Assembly: GCA_030704615.1 (NCBI GenBank)
Contig: CM060731.1
Coordinates: 67,932,756-67,996,755 of the forward strand
Length of the DNA: 64,000 nucleotides
Direction: 5' to 3'
Source of the DNA: Takakia lepidozioides
Lineage: Eukaryota; Streptophyta; Takakiopsida; Takakiales; Takakiaceae
The notes below the pieces were generated by a model. That model was not told where the DNA came from. It worked only from the letters and a program-made list of their open reading frames with translations, and made no database searches. This document shows positions 1-10,942 of this stretch, one piece after another. A program made the position numbers and the translations under genes. The first letter of the stretch is position 1. Every line of letters starts with the position of its first letter.

Positions 1-940
1 GTTTGATGGGTACCAGCTCGGAGGTTGTTAATGTTCTTTCAATGAAGCAATTAATAGACAAAAAAACGCATCCTCAACTAATTGCACTCTCAAATAATCC
101 TAACTTTAGTTTTTATTTTATTTTATTTTACAAATCCAAAAGGATGAGTATAAATAGCTAGGGTGATATGTCATTTATTGTGACCCCTGTAAAGCCCCAT
201 ATTTGCTTAACCTAAAAATGGCCCGTTTCATCCAAAACGGCGATACATCCATAGTATATTTTTTTGGCACATAAAGCCGTTAAACCGTTACAATGATATC
301 TAGGTTAGGGTTAGTTTTGGCTGGTGGCTCGATCCTGGCCCTTCATTAGATCTAGGGCTACAAGGCGGCGCCGTGGGCTTTGGCTTGTGACGCCTCGCCA
401 CGCGGCGGGCCACTAAAGCTAGGGCTTTTGTTTAAAGACGGCGCCCTGACACAAGGTCAGGGCGGTGTACTAGGGTGTTAGTGTATATGTGATTTTGGTG
501 TACAAGCTTTGGATGAGAGCTGTTTTGTATCAGATCCGTGTGTTTGATCCGGGGAGAGGACGAAATTTTTGAGAGGCATAGTGGAACTGATGCATCACAT
601 AGCTCGGAGGATGGGGGGGATGAGGGGGATGAGGAGGAAGGCGGGGCAAGTTCCTCGGAGGGTGTAGGACAGTAGTGCCCATTCCGGCTATGACAGTTAC
701 GACACACTTGTATAGATGTGACTTGCCACAAAATTTGCAATAAAATGTTGCATTTCATTGCTATGACGAGTCCACTGGTGCCAAATTCCAACTTGATATG
801 ACCCTATTTCCGTGCCTCCTAACCCTATTTCCGTGGACACACAATGGTCCGCTCATGTTTTTTTTTTTCCGCTCATGCTCATGCCGCTCATGAAATAGCG
901 TACCAGACAAAGATTCTTCCGACTGCCTGAGGATCCGTAG
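1..940. other. Intergenic, no gene recognised
   Basis: I see no convincing coding exon or known repeat here. The minus-strand open frame at 432-791 is low-complexity (Ser/Pro-rich from a GAG/GGA-rich stretch) and has no recognisable domain. Two near-identical phrases around a 'cctatttccgtg' motif at about 804-835 suggest a short local duplication. Confidence 0.5.
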
Positions 941-1477
941 GTGCCAGCAGAAAACGACCCATACAATCGCGAACTGTTTAGGAGAGACCTATTTCTGAGG
1001 GAGTTGGAGGCCGCTAGCATCCGTTGGGAGGATATGAATGAGACGTACTGGGTGCCTCGTCGGGATGAAGGGCCATTTCTTCCAGAGTTGCGCAGAAACC
1101 CCCAGCAGGAGGAGGTATTGGACAATTTCAAGACTGCCATCACGAGTATTGTAAAGTATTGGCAGAACACATGGCGTGACCAAGTTGCCCCTATTCCAGG
1201 GGTGTTCTTGCCACTTCCAAACATATCGGATTTAATTGAAAAATTGCATGTCGCCGTAGCAAGAGCGACACACCCGGCTCTGGCAAATGTGGAAGAGAGT
1301 CAACACTCGCCTAGAACGCTACGCATGATGGCAAGGGTGGACCACACAACACTGGGTCTCTCTTTGACCACTCGAGCTCTCCGTACTGGTGGAGGCACGT
1401 CCTCTACACCCGGAGCATCTTCATCAACATCTGGAGATGACGACAACGAAGTAATAAATCTAGATGAAGATGATTAG
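941..1477 (+). CDS. Hypothetical acidic-tailed protein, possibly a terminal exon
   Basis: The first codon of this open frame is GTG (gtgccagcagaaaac), so the frame is probably a terminal exon or an ancient coding piece rather than a complete gene. It encodes about 178 residues ending in TAG. I do not recognise the family. The N-terminal half is charged and helical-looking, rich in Arg, Glu and Leu, with two Trp residues in an 'IVKYWQNTWRDQV' stretch. The C-terminal ~30 residues are Ser/Thr/Gly-rich and end in EVINLDEDD, which has the form of a SUMO-interacting motif (hydrophobic V-I-x-L core followed by acids). Codon use is balanced and the frame is long for chance, but there is no good start and no neighbour on the same strand. 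It could be part of a transposon-derived gene. Real coding is moderately likely; function is unknown. Confidence 0.4.
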   Translation: MPAENDPYNRELFRRDLFLRELEAASIRWEDMNETYWVPRRDEGPFLPELRRNPQQEEVLDNFKTAITSIVKYWQNTWRDQVAPIPGVFLPLPNISDLIEKLHVAVARATHPALANVEESQHSPRTLRMMARVDHTTLGLSLTTRALRTGGGTSSTPGASSSTSGDDDNEVINLDEDD

Positions 1478-1589
1478 AAAGGCTAGAAACGTAGGGAGTA
1501 AGCCAAAGGTCTCAGATTGCGAAAACTTAAATGTGCAACCCACTGTATAGTCTACGTAATTTTTGGAAATACGAGGTTTATCCTTTGAA

Positions 1590-1675
1590 CCATTTTTGAA
1601 TGACCTCATACTTGTTCGGTACCTGTTTGACGGTATGTACAATATACTGGCAAAGTTTCAAAACAATAAAAAAAT
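1590..1675. repeat. Single copy of a motif duplicated at 4.43-4.55 kb
   Basis: The stretch with 'cctcatacttgttcggtacc' and 'tgtacaatatactggcaaag' recurs twice, diverged, at about 4425-4470 and 4495-4555. Each copy has the same order of motifs: a tttttga run, a 'catacttgtccggtacc'-like core, then 'catgtacaat...ggcaaagtttc'. This marks a dispersed non-coding repeat of unknown class. Confidence 0.4.
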
Positions 1676-1715
1676 TGCTGAATGAAGATACCATTGGTTC
1701 ACCCATTGCAATATT

Positions 1716-3282
1716 TTAGCCTCCCTCCGGTCCATAAGGGTTTAGGCACATTGTGCACATCGTACCATCTGTTACACATGACGCTGGATTGCTCTGTGGT
1801 ATCCACGTCCGTTTATCCTCATGAATGTAGGATGACATCCTCGGCCTGGTGTCCCACTCCTCCTCTACTTCCAAATCCCAGTTTATGCTGTTATTGGTAT
1901 CGAAAGTTGTATGCACACAATGCTCAAACATGACATCCACATCACCCCATGTGGTGAATCCAGTGTACTTCGACGTGAATACATCACGCACAATGTTGTG
2001 CCTTTGCAAATTAACATAGATGTTATCTACGCTTCGATTCGACAAACGTGATGCACGTTGGAGGGAGGACAACGCTTCTTCTATCCGTATTTCCCGCGAT
2101 GCTAGATGGCCCGCCCATGTCGCCAATTCCCCTTCAACCATGGCCACGATCGGATTTGCATGGCATTTGAGTACCGATATGCAACAGCCCTAGCTTGCTC
2201 GCGTTCCCCCACAAGCTGCTCTAATTCTTGTTCTTGGGCCGATGTAATTTGCACGGCTGAACATTCCTCAATTTCCACTATAGGGTTCTTCCCTTTTCTT
2301 GCCTTTTCTGCCGCAAGTCTTTCTTCCTCAACCCTCGCCGGGTCCAGTTCATACGTTTGCACTTCATTCCCATGCCCGATTGAGTCAACCCCGTCGATGA
2401 CGTGGTCAATGTCCATTGGTGACATATTCAAAAGCGCCAATATGTCTTGCTCGTTGGTGATTGGCCTCGGGTCCTGAGCACACCGCGTATGCTGTCGAGA
2501 GTCCCCAACCCCATTCTTTTCAGCAACTTCGCTATTTGCCACCGTTGCAAATGAACAATGTCCCGCAGGTCTTTGATGTGTTGTTCATGTGCGGCCAATT
2601 GTTCCTCCAACGGAGAGCATACCTCGCCCCCCTCCATCTCAGACGTTGAAGGCCCGGCTGCGGAGACCTGTTGCGGCGTATAATCTGGAGGTTGGTCTGC
2701 ATTTCCTCCTTCTTCCACATCGTCGTTTCCATCCGTATTTCCTCCTTCTTCCACCTTGTCATTTCCATCGAACCGTATGATGTCCTGCCCCTGACGTATA
2801 TACAAGTCTGGGATATCAGAGAACATGTATAGTCTAGTACGATGTCTCGCAGTGGCAGTTTGTCAATCCACCGGTCGCAATAAAATCAACTCTGTGTACA
2901 ACATGGCCGCAAATAAATACGGGACCTTGTTGTTGACGAGCGGTTGACCCCACAATGTTGTATGGTACCTCCTTTGCCCTGTGGCGGAAATGCGGGTTGG
3001 CGCAGGAATGCAAGCTAGCTTGATTTTGTTTGGTTTGTGGATCGTGCCTATCTCTGGGCCACAAACGATTTATGTGACACCAGTCCACAAATTTCCTGCA
3101 GTCACCAAGCGACCACCGCTGCCCCAACTTCCAAACTTCCCAACCTGGTTCCACAAGAATGTTGGGGTCATTGTATATGTCCCAACGAAGTTCGCGCCTG
3201 GCCCTTTTTGGTTTTTTTTTGGAGGTCCAGGTTCATTATCGTCATCCCTGGGATGACCTCCTCTGTCTTCCTCCTCCGCCAT
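1716..3282 (-). pseudogene. Unrecognised minus-strand coding region, broken into overlapping frames
   Basis: Consecutive minus-strand open stretches (3282-3070, 3154-2834, 2826-2428, 2542-2102, 2147-1716) overlap and together look like one gene read through frame changes or unplaced introns. Visible features in order are: a Lys/Pro/Gly-rich start (MAEEEDRGG, then GPPKKNQKG, a possible nuclear signal), a Trp-rich patch, a Gly/Asp/Glu segment with an imperfect repeat (DGNDKVEEGGN, DGNDDVEEGGN), an amphipathic coiled-coil-like helix (LEEQLAAHEQHIKDL) and a second Glu/Ala/Arg-rich helix (RVEEERLAAEKARKGKNP). No domain is recognised. Frame overlap without clear splice sites suggests decay. It could be a low-copy repeat gene or a transposon accessory gene. 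The family is unknown; coding origin is moderately supported by composition and the long helices. Confidence 0.35.
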
Positions 3283-3710
3283 TTATGGCTCTGACTTACC
3301 TCTACTCGACAGGTCTTTGCTAAGAAAAATGCTCTCCGAACCCTCCTAAATCGTACCTAATCCTACTCCATAATGAATTCTTCCCAAGTACTAGAGGCAC
3401 GTGTCACTCCCTCGGCAGTTCTAAGTGATATAACGCAATGTGCAATGAAAAAAACGTGGGTGCCAAAGGAGGGCTTCCTGGGAGGTACTCAGCATCGATT
3501 TCGTAGAATCCAACGGCCCAAAATACCCCCCACCCAACCAATAGCACCCCTCTCCACTTGGACTCAATGACAAGGAATGCAACATCCCATCGCCCACCAA
3601 GTCCTGGTGTGGAGAGAAGTGAGGGAGAGAATGGCCTCCAAGGCCTTATAAGCCCCCCCTCCACACTCGGGGCGCGCGCTGTCATCATGACTGCGCACGC
3701 TAGTAATAGC
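3283..3710. other. Non-coding stretch
   Basis: No gene or repeat is recognised. A 'cttataag' sequence near 3645 could be a TATA element for minus-strand or plus-strand transcription, but nothing else supports a promoter. Confidence 0.3.
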
Positions 3711-4197
3711 TGCGACCGCCAGCAGGGGTGGTCGCATCTTCTTTTCTTTTCTTTATTATGTGCGACCACCAGCAGGGGGGTGGTCGCAGAATGTTTATTT
3801 TTTTTAATAGGTGCGACCACCAGCAGGGGGGTGGTCGCAGAATGTTTATTTTTTTTAATAGGTGCGACCACCAGCAGGGGGGTGGTCGCAGAATTTTTTT
3901 TTAATAGGTGAGACCACTAGCAGAGGGGTGGTCGTAGATTTTTTTTATTTTTTTTAATGGGTGCGACCACCAGTAGGGGGGTGGTCGCAGATTTTTTTTA
4001 TTTTTTTTAATGGGTGCGACCACCAGCAGGGGGGTGGTCGCAGATTTTTTTTTTTTTTTTAATGGGTGCGACCACCTGCAAGGAGGTGGTTGCATACTTT
4101 TTCTTTTTTTTAATATGCGCGACCACCAGCAAAGGGGTGATCACAGAAATTTTGTTTAAAACGAATAGGCGCGCACCAGCAGGGCGGTGGTCGCATA
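3711..4197. repeat. Hairpin-forming tandem minisatellite, about 10 units
   Basis: Units begin near 3711, 3761, 3812, 3863, 3909, 3962, 4015, 4067, 4116 and 4169, a spacing of about 46-53 bp. Each unit is TGCGACCACC-agcaggggg-GGTGGTCGCA, a 10-bp inverted repeat with a short G-rich loop, followed by a T-rich linker (ttttttttaatggg). Unit 1 has ACCGCC, unit 5 is diverged (tgagaccactag), and the last two units have partly lost the stem. Open frames across this block (3404-3911, 3901-4214) come from the repeat and are not genes. Confidence 0.9.
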
Positions 4198-4227
4198 ATT
4201 TTCCGATTTTTTAATATCTACCAACAG

Positions 4228-4420
4228 TCAGTAGCTTAGTTGGTTAAGTGCACTGAGTGCGACCCGGACGATTCTGGGGTCAAATCTTGCTACTTGATGG
4301 GTGTGGTATGGTTCGTGTGTGGTGCCCTATTCCTACGCCTCTTGGCGCATAAATGAAAGAGGTTGTTTTCTCCTCTCACTACTAAGGGACCTGATTTGTG
4401 AGCTGTCGCTCCCAGAACTC
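4228..4420 (+). repeat. tRNA-derived SINE, family A, copy 1
   Basis: The head resembles a tRNA: an A-box-like TAGCTTAGTTGG is followed about 35 bp later by a B-box-like GGGTCAAATC. The body is shared with copies at 8358-8492 (plus, 5'-truncated) and 36684-36902 (minus): a 'gcgcataaatgaaagagg'-type segment, 'tctcctctcactac', and the end 'cctgatttgtgagctgtcgctc'. There is no good acceptor-stem pairing, so it is not a working tRNA. Confidence 0.7.
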
Positions 4421-5551
4421 ATACTTGTCCGGTACCTTTAAGAGGGCATGTACAATGCAATGGCAAAGTTTGAAAGCTCTTGTGAATCATTTTTGATTGA
4501 TCTCATATTTGTCCGGTCCATGTAAGAGGCATGTAGAATATACTGACAAAATTTCAAATCATTCAATTTTTTTTTTATCAAGGAACCTTTGGTTTATCAT
4601 TTTCACCATTAACGATTAATCACAAATAAATGCACAGACGAATAAATCATTTGCCTCCAAATGGTTTTGGTTCGCTTTGAGACTTGGCCAGTATATTCAA
4701 TGTACCATGAAAGAAGCCCCAGAGTAATATGAGATCAATCGAAATTCGTTCAATGGGCCAACGGATGGTTGCCCATCCAAATGATTTTCGTTCGCTTTGA
4801 GACTTGGCCAGTGTGTTCAATGTACCCTCTGATAGGTCCCAGTGTATATGAGATCAATCGAAATTCATTCGATGGGCCAATGAGGCGTTCAGTTGTCATC
4901 TAGTTTTTGTTCATTGCGAAAAAGAAATCCTGCAATGCGTGCACGGCTATTGCACCCATTGAACGGATGTGGTTGAAGCCCCTCTTTTGCCCGCATGTGC
5001 TTGAACATGTGTGCGACACATGTGCGGAGACACAACAGACGAATAAATCATTTGCCTCCCCATCAACACCAAGCCATTCCATAATGTAATTGAATTTAAA
5101 TTAATTTTAAGCCAATAAATAGGTTTGCACTGCCTTTCATTGGGGGTTTTTGGCACGTATCGATTTTTTTTTGGCTCAATTTTGTTCTCCGGCTTCCAGC
5201 ATCCCACCACTACTCCCTCGCCAAAATTTGGACCAATAAAAAATGCCCAAAAAAAAAAGTGTTCTCTTCGCTCACTATTGCAGAATTATCTATGAAGAGT
5301 GCATGAAGTTGAACACAAATCAAGTTTGGAGTGCAAAACAGGGAAGAAACTGTGGTTTTGGGTCCAAATGAATTATGTTCGCTCCCAAATTTGGCACGCA
5401 CGTTGCATATGGCTACCCTACGCTAGCTCGGGAATTAAACGGTCTGCGAGTCTGATGCATGTACATGTGATTAGCCTCCCTAATCCTACTCTCGGGGGAG
5501 GGACTAGCTCTTTGAATTCAAGTTTGCATCCGAGTGCTGTGCCTTTGTTGA
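4421..5551. repeat. Non-coding region with local duplications
   Basis: Two copies of a ~120-bp segment lie in tandem. The motif 'ttcgctttgagacttggcca' occurs at about 4671 and 4791, each copy followed by 'ttcaatgtacc', 'tgagatcaatcgaaattc' and 'gatgggccaa'. 'aataaatcatttgcctcc' recurs at about 4641 and 5042. No coding exon is supported before the gag fragment. Confidence 0.5.
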
Positions 5552-6730
5552 ATGTCTTCGGTCTTGCTGCGGGTGGGGGGGGGGGCAGTAGCACCGATGC
5601 CCTTCACCTTGTCTGTTGGTCATGCAAGTCATGTGGGAACTCTTCATGCTCAACAGATGGGGGGATTACCACGGATTGCAGCTAATCAGGTTATGGGTAC
5701 GCATGCTAGCAATGTCAATACAGTCCCTGTTCATGCTAGCAATTTAAGCTCTAGAACTGCTCCTATGGTGGGAGTGACGTCCACTCCTCCCATGAGTGGT
5801 GTGCCACAGCCCCACTGACAGTCAGTCTACCCAACTACTCAGTCAAATGTGGTGTCACATGCCTTTTCCATGGGCATGCGGGCACCACATGTAAGTCTAT
5901 CATCATCTAGTATGGGACCAGCCATTAGTGGGATTAATCAAAGTGTTGCATCTGCTGTTAATTCTATACATGCTACCAATACCTCTTCTGTTCCTACTCA
6001 GGCCACTATTCCCTGCTGCGTTGCTCATGCTTTTGTTCTCCCCGGGCACATACACCATAGTCTGCCTTGTCATCGGATCCCTCAGCTCACCACTCAATCC
6101 TATCCAGAGTATACTATGGGGGAAAACTTTGATAGGTACCTTCAAATGTTTGAAGTCATTGCTAGTGTAAATGGAGTGCCTGAGAACTTCAAGATGACCA
6201 TATTTAGGATGAGCATGAAAGGACCAGCCTGGGACTTGCTGCATGCAGCAGTCATGGATGATCTCAGCCTCAATTGGGCGACCCTTATAGATTGGGCTAA
6301 GACCTTGTTTAAGCCTCATGAAAGACCTCTAGACTGCTTTGCTAAGCTCTCTTCTAGGACTTACCAGCCTGGAGAATCCCTGTGGCAATTTTACATGGAC
6401 ATCAAGTTTGCTGCTGTTGAGAACATCATTGACCTAACAGAGAGAGATCGCATGGTCAAAAGGTATTTTCTCGTTGGCTTGCCCCCTGCTATTCAAAACT
6501 GGGCTCGGCGTCGTCATTTTATAAATGACAAAACCATGTTAGCAGAAATTACCCTCAAGATGGCAGATTTGGCTGACAGCAAATCAACGCAACATCATGC
6601 CAAGTTTCAAGCTCCAATGGGCTCCGAGCTTGGCATGGCTGCAATATCTGTGCCTTATGTTCCACCCGATCCTCGTCATTCAACTTGGCCGCCCGGAAGT
6701 ACTGCTCCAGCTCCAAGAACCAGGTGTTGA
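5552..6730 (+). pseudogene. Ty3/gypsy-type gag fragment
   Basis: One continuous frame runs 5552-6730, broken only by a TGA at 5816-5818. The first ~140 residues are a low-complexity Ser/Thr/Val/His-rich leader. From about 6110 the frame reads as a retrotransposon gag (PF03732-like) core: ENFDRYLQMFEVIASVNGVP, MKGPAWDLLHAAV, TLIDWAKTLFKPHERPLDCF, then LSSRTYQPGESLWQFYMDIK and RYFLVGLPPAIQNWARRR. This order (a short-helix W-L segment, the Q-x-x-x-ES-x-x-x-FY helix and the GLP-x-x-x segment) is typical of plant Ty3 elements. The frame stops at 6730 with no zinc knuckle, protease or reverse transcriptase. A different gag begins on the opposite strand at once, so the element was truncated by rearrangement. 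Leader frames upstream (5299-5685) may belong to the same element. Confidence 0.75.
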
Positions 6731-6737
6731 GTGCCTT

Positions 6738-7016
6738 CTAATTTCGGACGCCCTCGAAGGTGTCGGGTTCCTTAGGCTTCACCTTAAACTTTGCCTTAGT
6801 GGAAGTGGCAGTAGTCGCCCTCATCACGTCTTTCAACGTCCCACCAAACTGCGTTAACAACCCTTTCCAAAAAGCTACTGGCATGGGAGACATCTGTTGG
6901 TCTGCTGGAGCCTCCGGGAAGTCCTCGGGCTCCGTCTCCCCAGATTCCTCTCGTTCTTGAGCGGCCTCGCTTTCAGAAGCATAAATCACCTCTTCCAATT
7001 GCCGCTTCGGTAACAC
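6738..7016 (-). pseudogene. N-terminal gag fragment of a second LTR retrotransposon
   Basis: This minus-strand frame starts with ATG at 7016, about 115 bp inside the primer-binding site at 7131-7143. It encodes an acidic leader (SEAAQEREESGETEPEDF), then VAFWKGLLTQFGGTLKDVM and KFKVKPKEPDTFEGVRN. The last phrase matches the usual entry to plant Ty3 gag domains (KPKEPxxFDG/EG...). The frame ends abruptly near 6735, exactly where the plus-strand gag ends. Two unrelated gag pieces are therefore joined head to head. Confidence 0.6.
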
Positions 7017-7130
7017 GTCGCCCCACCGGGCTCACCAGGATCATCATCTTTTGGGCTGTTCCGCTTTCGCTTTGTCTTGCCCAACCCCATGATGAGGCCG
7101 ATCTCAAGGACGATCGCGTACTGAACTCTA

Positions 7131-7500
7131 AGCTCTGATACCAAGTGTCGCGCACCTCACTTCGGTAAGCTCCCCTTCATGTCATAGTTACTCGCTTTGA
7201 TGTGCGCGCCTAACTCCCAAACTGGCCGCCGGGCCAACTCGGAGCTTCGGCTGCTCATCGGGACATAACGGTGTCCCTTTGCTCCTCCACACAACCCTCG
7301 CTCACTTTGGGCCTAATGGAAATTCCCTTTGGTTGTTGGCAGTCCGGAACAGCTCCCCACACCTTGGTCGCTTTCCGGCTCACACGTTTACTCACTAGTT
7401 TTTGGTCACCAACGGGCTTGCACCGTTCTCGGGGTTACTACTCCCTATATATACTTCTGTGACTGTCCGCAGGGCTTGACTCCCGGTGATGAGTCACGGT
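7131..7500 (-). mobile_element. 5' LTR end with primer-binding site (minus orientation)
   Basis: On the minus strand, TGGTATCAGAGC (7131-7143) is complementary to the 3' end of initiator tRNA-Met, the classic plant Ty3 primer-binding site. It is preceded by '...gcgcgaca ct', so the LTR ends in CA about 2 bp before it. Further upstream in the same orientation, TATATATAGGGAG (about 7442-7453) gives a suitably placed TATA box. The outer LTR edge is not resolved; it lies somewhere between 7460 and 7660. Confidence 0.6.
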
Positions 7501-7818
7501 GAGTCTTGGCCCACCCACCACGGCCCCAATGGACCGTGATGAGTCCCAAGACCCCCACGACTCCCACCACAAGGTCTCCGCCCCATGGTGAGTCCTACGC
7601 CACCCCCACTAAGACCCACTAAGCTACCACCACCCCTCGTGGAACCACCCCCACCGCAACCCGGTGTGTGGGGCTCCACCTAGTGAGCGCCTCTGCCTCC
7701 TTGAGTGCCTTGGGCACTCAAGGGTGCTTCAGCCCCCGTACCTATTGTTGCCACTGGGCCCACCACAGGGGCAGCCCTCTTGTGTCCCAACCCCCTGCCC
7801 TCAAGGCAAAGGGCCGCG

Positions 7819-8038
7819 ACACAGACATCAAACCGGAGATGCAGACTATGCATCGCAAGCTATGCAAACAATATAAAGATGCCAAAACTATGGCTGAAGC
7901 GAATACGTTGTTCCAGATAATTCGTGCCTAGTGGTTCCCATCTGGGGCTGCATCCTTGGATAGCATGAGAGCTTTGGAAGATTGGCTGGCATTTTGGCAC
8001 TTCCGTTACACACAATGGGGAGCATCCATGATAATGGT
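7819..8038 (+). pseudogene. MULE-like transposase exon relic, second copy
   Basis: The frame from 7819 reads DIKPEMQTMHRKLCKQYKDA, then LFQIIRA-stop-WFPSGAASL, then ALEDWLAFWHFRYTQWGASM. It is closely similar to the minus-strand transposase exon at 55353-55769 of this window (DIKPEMQTQHRKLCKEYKDA; IRAWWFSSGATSL; ALEDWLAFWHFQYRQWGAAM). A TGG codon there is TAG here (7929-7931). The similarity stops at the position of the other copy's splice donor (gtgcgt here, gtacga there), so this relic probably also carried the intron. No other exons of that gene are seen nearby. Confidence 0.75.
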
Positions 8039-8357
8039 GCGTGGATTTTGTTTCATGCAAATTACAGAACGTTTCTGTTTTTTTTCGCTGCATCGCACTC
8101 ACTTTCTGGGACTATTCACGTAGAATATCGTCCGTGTCCTCTATCTTCAGGATGTTAAATGTTTTCCTCTTGCAGTACCTGGAGTGGCATAGACCCCCAC
8201 AAAGTGAGGGCGTCGACGCACTCTGATTCTGGGGTTTTCTGATTTTTTTTTTTTCTTCCATCGCCTTGCTCTTTATCATGTGAAATATGCTGTCTTATTT
8301 CGGTGCATGCTATGGGAGCACCCCGAAAAACTGAGTGCGTCGACACACTCAGTTTTG

Positions 8358-8492
8358 GTTCCTGGGCGGTGTCCCACTCATTCGCCTCCATGGCACATAA
8401 ATGAAAGATGTTATTTTCTCCTCTCACTACAAAGGGGCCTGATTTGTGAGCTGTCGCTCCCAAGTGTTTCATTTAAAAAAAAAAAAAAAAAA
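8358..8492 (+). repeat. tRNA-derived SINE, family A, copy 2 (5'-truncated)
   Basis: The 3' body matches copy 1 (gcacataaatgaaagatg, tctcctctcactac, cctgatttgtgagctgtcgctc). It ends in an A-run (8473-8492). The tRNA-like head is missing. The A-tail with 5' truncation fits LINE-driven retroposition. Confidence 0.65.
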
Positions 8493-10942
8493 CCTCTGCA
8501 GTGAAAAAATGGTGTAATTTTTAGAAAATTGAGTTCTTAAAGAATCTGAATGTGCGTATCTTCCTCCTACACCCACTTGCCAATTTCCAGGGCAACCAAC
8601 CCAGATCCACAAAACACCACCATTGAATGTGGGACCCATTAGTGGGGCCATCCGAGAAACATAGCATTTTTTTGGCAATTTTCTTAAGATTTGAGTGAGA
8701 GGATCGATTCCAATTGAGCCAAGATTTAGGAAGGCCTCATCCCCTTGGGATCCCTCGTCCAACAAGCCAAAAACAATCCAATTTGGCCAACACATGTAGT
8801 GCTGCCATTTGGTCAAACCTGGGCAGATCCCCTAACAATAACCCTCTCACATACACGTGCGAAGAAAAACCACAAAAACAGAGCCCCACCGGGGCACGCT
8901 AAAACACTCGTTATGGTTGAGGGCACGACAAATTTCATGAGGGCCCTGAACCTTGGCGTGTCCTTCCGGGCCCGCTATCTCCAACGCAACACAAAGTTAG
9001 ACACATGTAGAGTCAATCGAGCATGAGGGAGCATCCCACACATGAGACATTGGCGAGTGGGAGGAGGAGCGGGCACGCTAGTGTGCCACCCATGGGGACA
9101 TTCCGCCTAGAGCCCCGCCAGCTTCTGCTGGGCTCTACACATGCCACGATAAATGGCAATTGATGTACCCATATAACGTGCCATAGGTGAGGAAGCTCTA
9201 ATAATAAGTACTAGAGTACTAAGAGGTTGGGTAGGGGGTGAGCATGCTCACGTGAGCACAAGCGAACATTAAGGATATTCCCTAGATGCCATTCGAATAT
9301 TCTCCAGCGAAACTAAAATTGAGAAATTAAAAATTTTGCGAAACTTTTTTTAACTACTCACATAGGCCCTTAGAGCATCACTTAAGAAACAAGTAACACC
9401 TATTCACGATAAACATGTTACCCTATGGGCGTGGGGTTTCCTCTTGTTATGCGAACCGGATACCCCAGAAAACCCCAAAAACAAAAATCGTGGTTTTCAG
9501 TTCGGGTATCGGCAGTTTAAGCCCTAGAAAAGTTATTTTCGCACTGAGAAAATAAATCTGAAGGTACTCATATGCACCGTGCCTGTTAACATGTAATTCC
9601 TATGACCGCGGTTTGAAAACATTTAACCCCTATGACCCTGGTTTGAAAACATTTAACCCCCATGACAGTGGGTCGTGCTCACGCAGCGCTGAGGATACCA
9701 ACCCCCAGGTACTAATAAGGATGAGCGTCTTCTCCTCACTTTTTGTACCCTATGTGGATAGAGCCCACCCCTGAAAGGGGAGTACTTACTACTTATCTGC
9801 AAGTGAAGAGGCTCTTATTTACTGTAGCTCACGCTGGCGTGTCACGTATATATATATACCCTATATGGGGACCCCCTCCAGTCTCCAGAGGTGGTAAATT
9901 TAGAGCTTACCAAAAGGGCAGTCAGATCCCACACGTGTCAAGGTGGGGTAGTTGTACAGGTGTCTTCCAATTGACAGCCAACGAAGGACCTGTCGTTTGT
10001 CGCCCTTTCCCAAACCCTCTTGCTGCTACTTGATTGGTTCTTCCCGCCGCTGTGCCTGCCACCTGCCCTCTTCCCATTGATCCTCTTCCCTTCTCTCAAC
10101 AAGTCCGCCCCGGCCTCCACATGTATTCGAGTTCATGGAGAGTTTCGCTGGCGAATTTAAAAAAACTGAATAGGTCTTTTATGAATTTAAAAAGACCATA
10201 TCATTCACGCCTACACCACTTCTCTGTCACTTGCTGTTGTGATATCAAACTCTTCCTACTGAAAATTCTGGACATCACTCTCTATGAATCTCCCATTTGA
10301 ATGTGGCAATGAGCTGGAGGGTGCAGCAGCACATGAAAAACCTTGGAATGGGCCAAAGGAGGAGAGGTACTGGGGTGGGACACACCATATGACAACCTGA
10401 TTGCGTGTTATGGTAGCAAGAGAAGACAAGCAGCATTGAAAAGCTTTGTCACAAAGTAATGAGTGTCATATCTACTGCAGGCTAGAGGAATAGTGCTGGA
10501 TGGATTCATATCTACAAAAAACCCGAGGAGGTAGATGTTTAATGAGAGAATCTGGAAGCAGGAATGCCTCTGTAGGGTGGATCCAAGTTTGCTGCTTAGT
10601 ATTCTTTACATAGGCCACCAATGAAGTAAAATGGGGTTGCAGGCAACTAATGGCTCCATCACAGCCTCTTGATTGTACGACGGTGTGTTGGGGAGTCCCA
10701 ACGCATCAAGACAGTTCTTGATGACAAAGTCTGGCTGATCTGTCACTGCATGAGCTTTTGCAGGGGTGGCTATTACCAAAAACCGCTGGGGAAGGGAAGG
10801 AACGGACAGGAAGTTAGAGCAGTACCCAAAGGGCAGAAAGTGCCTTTCCTGAGTGGAACGCAGGACCAGCTGGTTATGGACAGGCCCAAACATGCTCTTC
10901 GTCTGCAAATTCAAAAATCCAAAAACTCCGCAGCATGGGTGT
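8493..10942. other. Long stretch without a recognised gene
   Basis: No exon, element end or RNA gene could be supported over about 2.4 kb. Two close repeats of 'gtttgaaaacatttaacccc' at about 9612 and 9641 are seen. The open frame at 10606-10953 (minus) lies just past the stop of the claspin-like gene and is probably 3' untranslated sequence. Confidence 0.4.

Noticed and set aside
3404-3911. Overlapping open frames on both strands (for example 155 and 117 residues)
   Set aside because: They are produced by the minisatellite; the peptide is the repeat unit translated (VVAPIKKNKHSATTPLL-like).
3711-4197. Regularly spaced ~28-bp repeats resembling a CRISPR array
   Set aside because: The genome is a plant. 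The spacers are near-identical T/A runs rather than unique, and repeats vary in length and sequence. It is a hairpin minisatellite.
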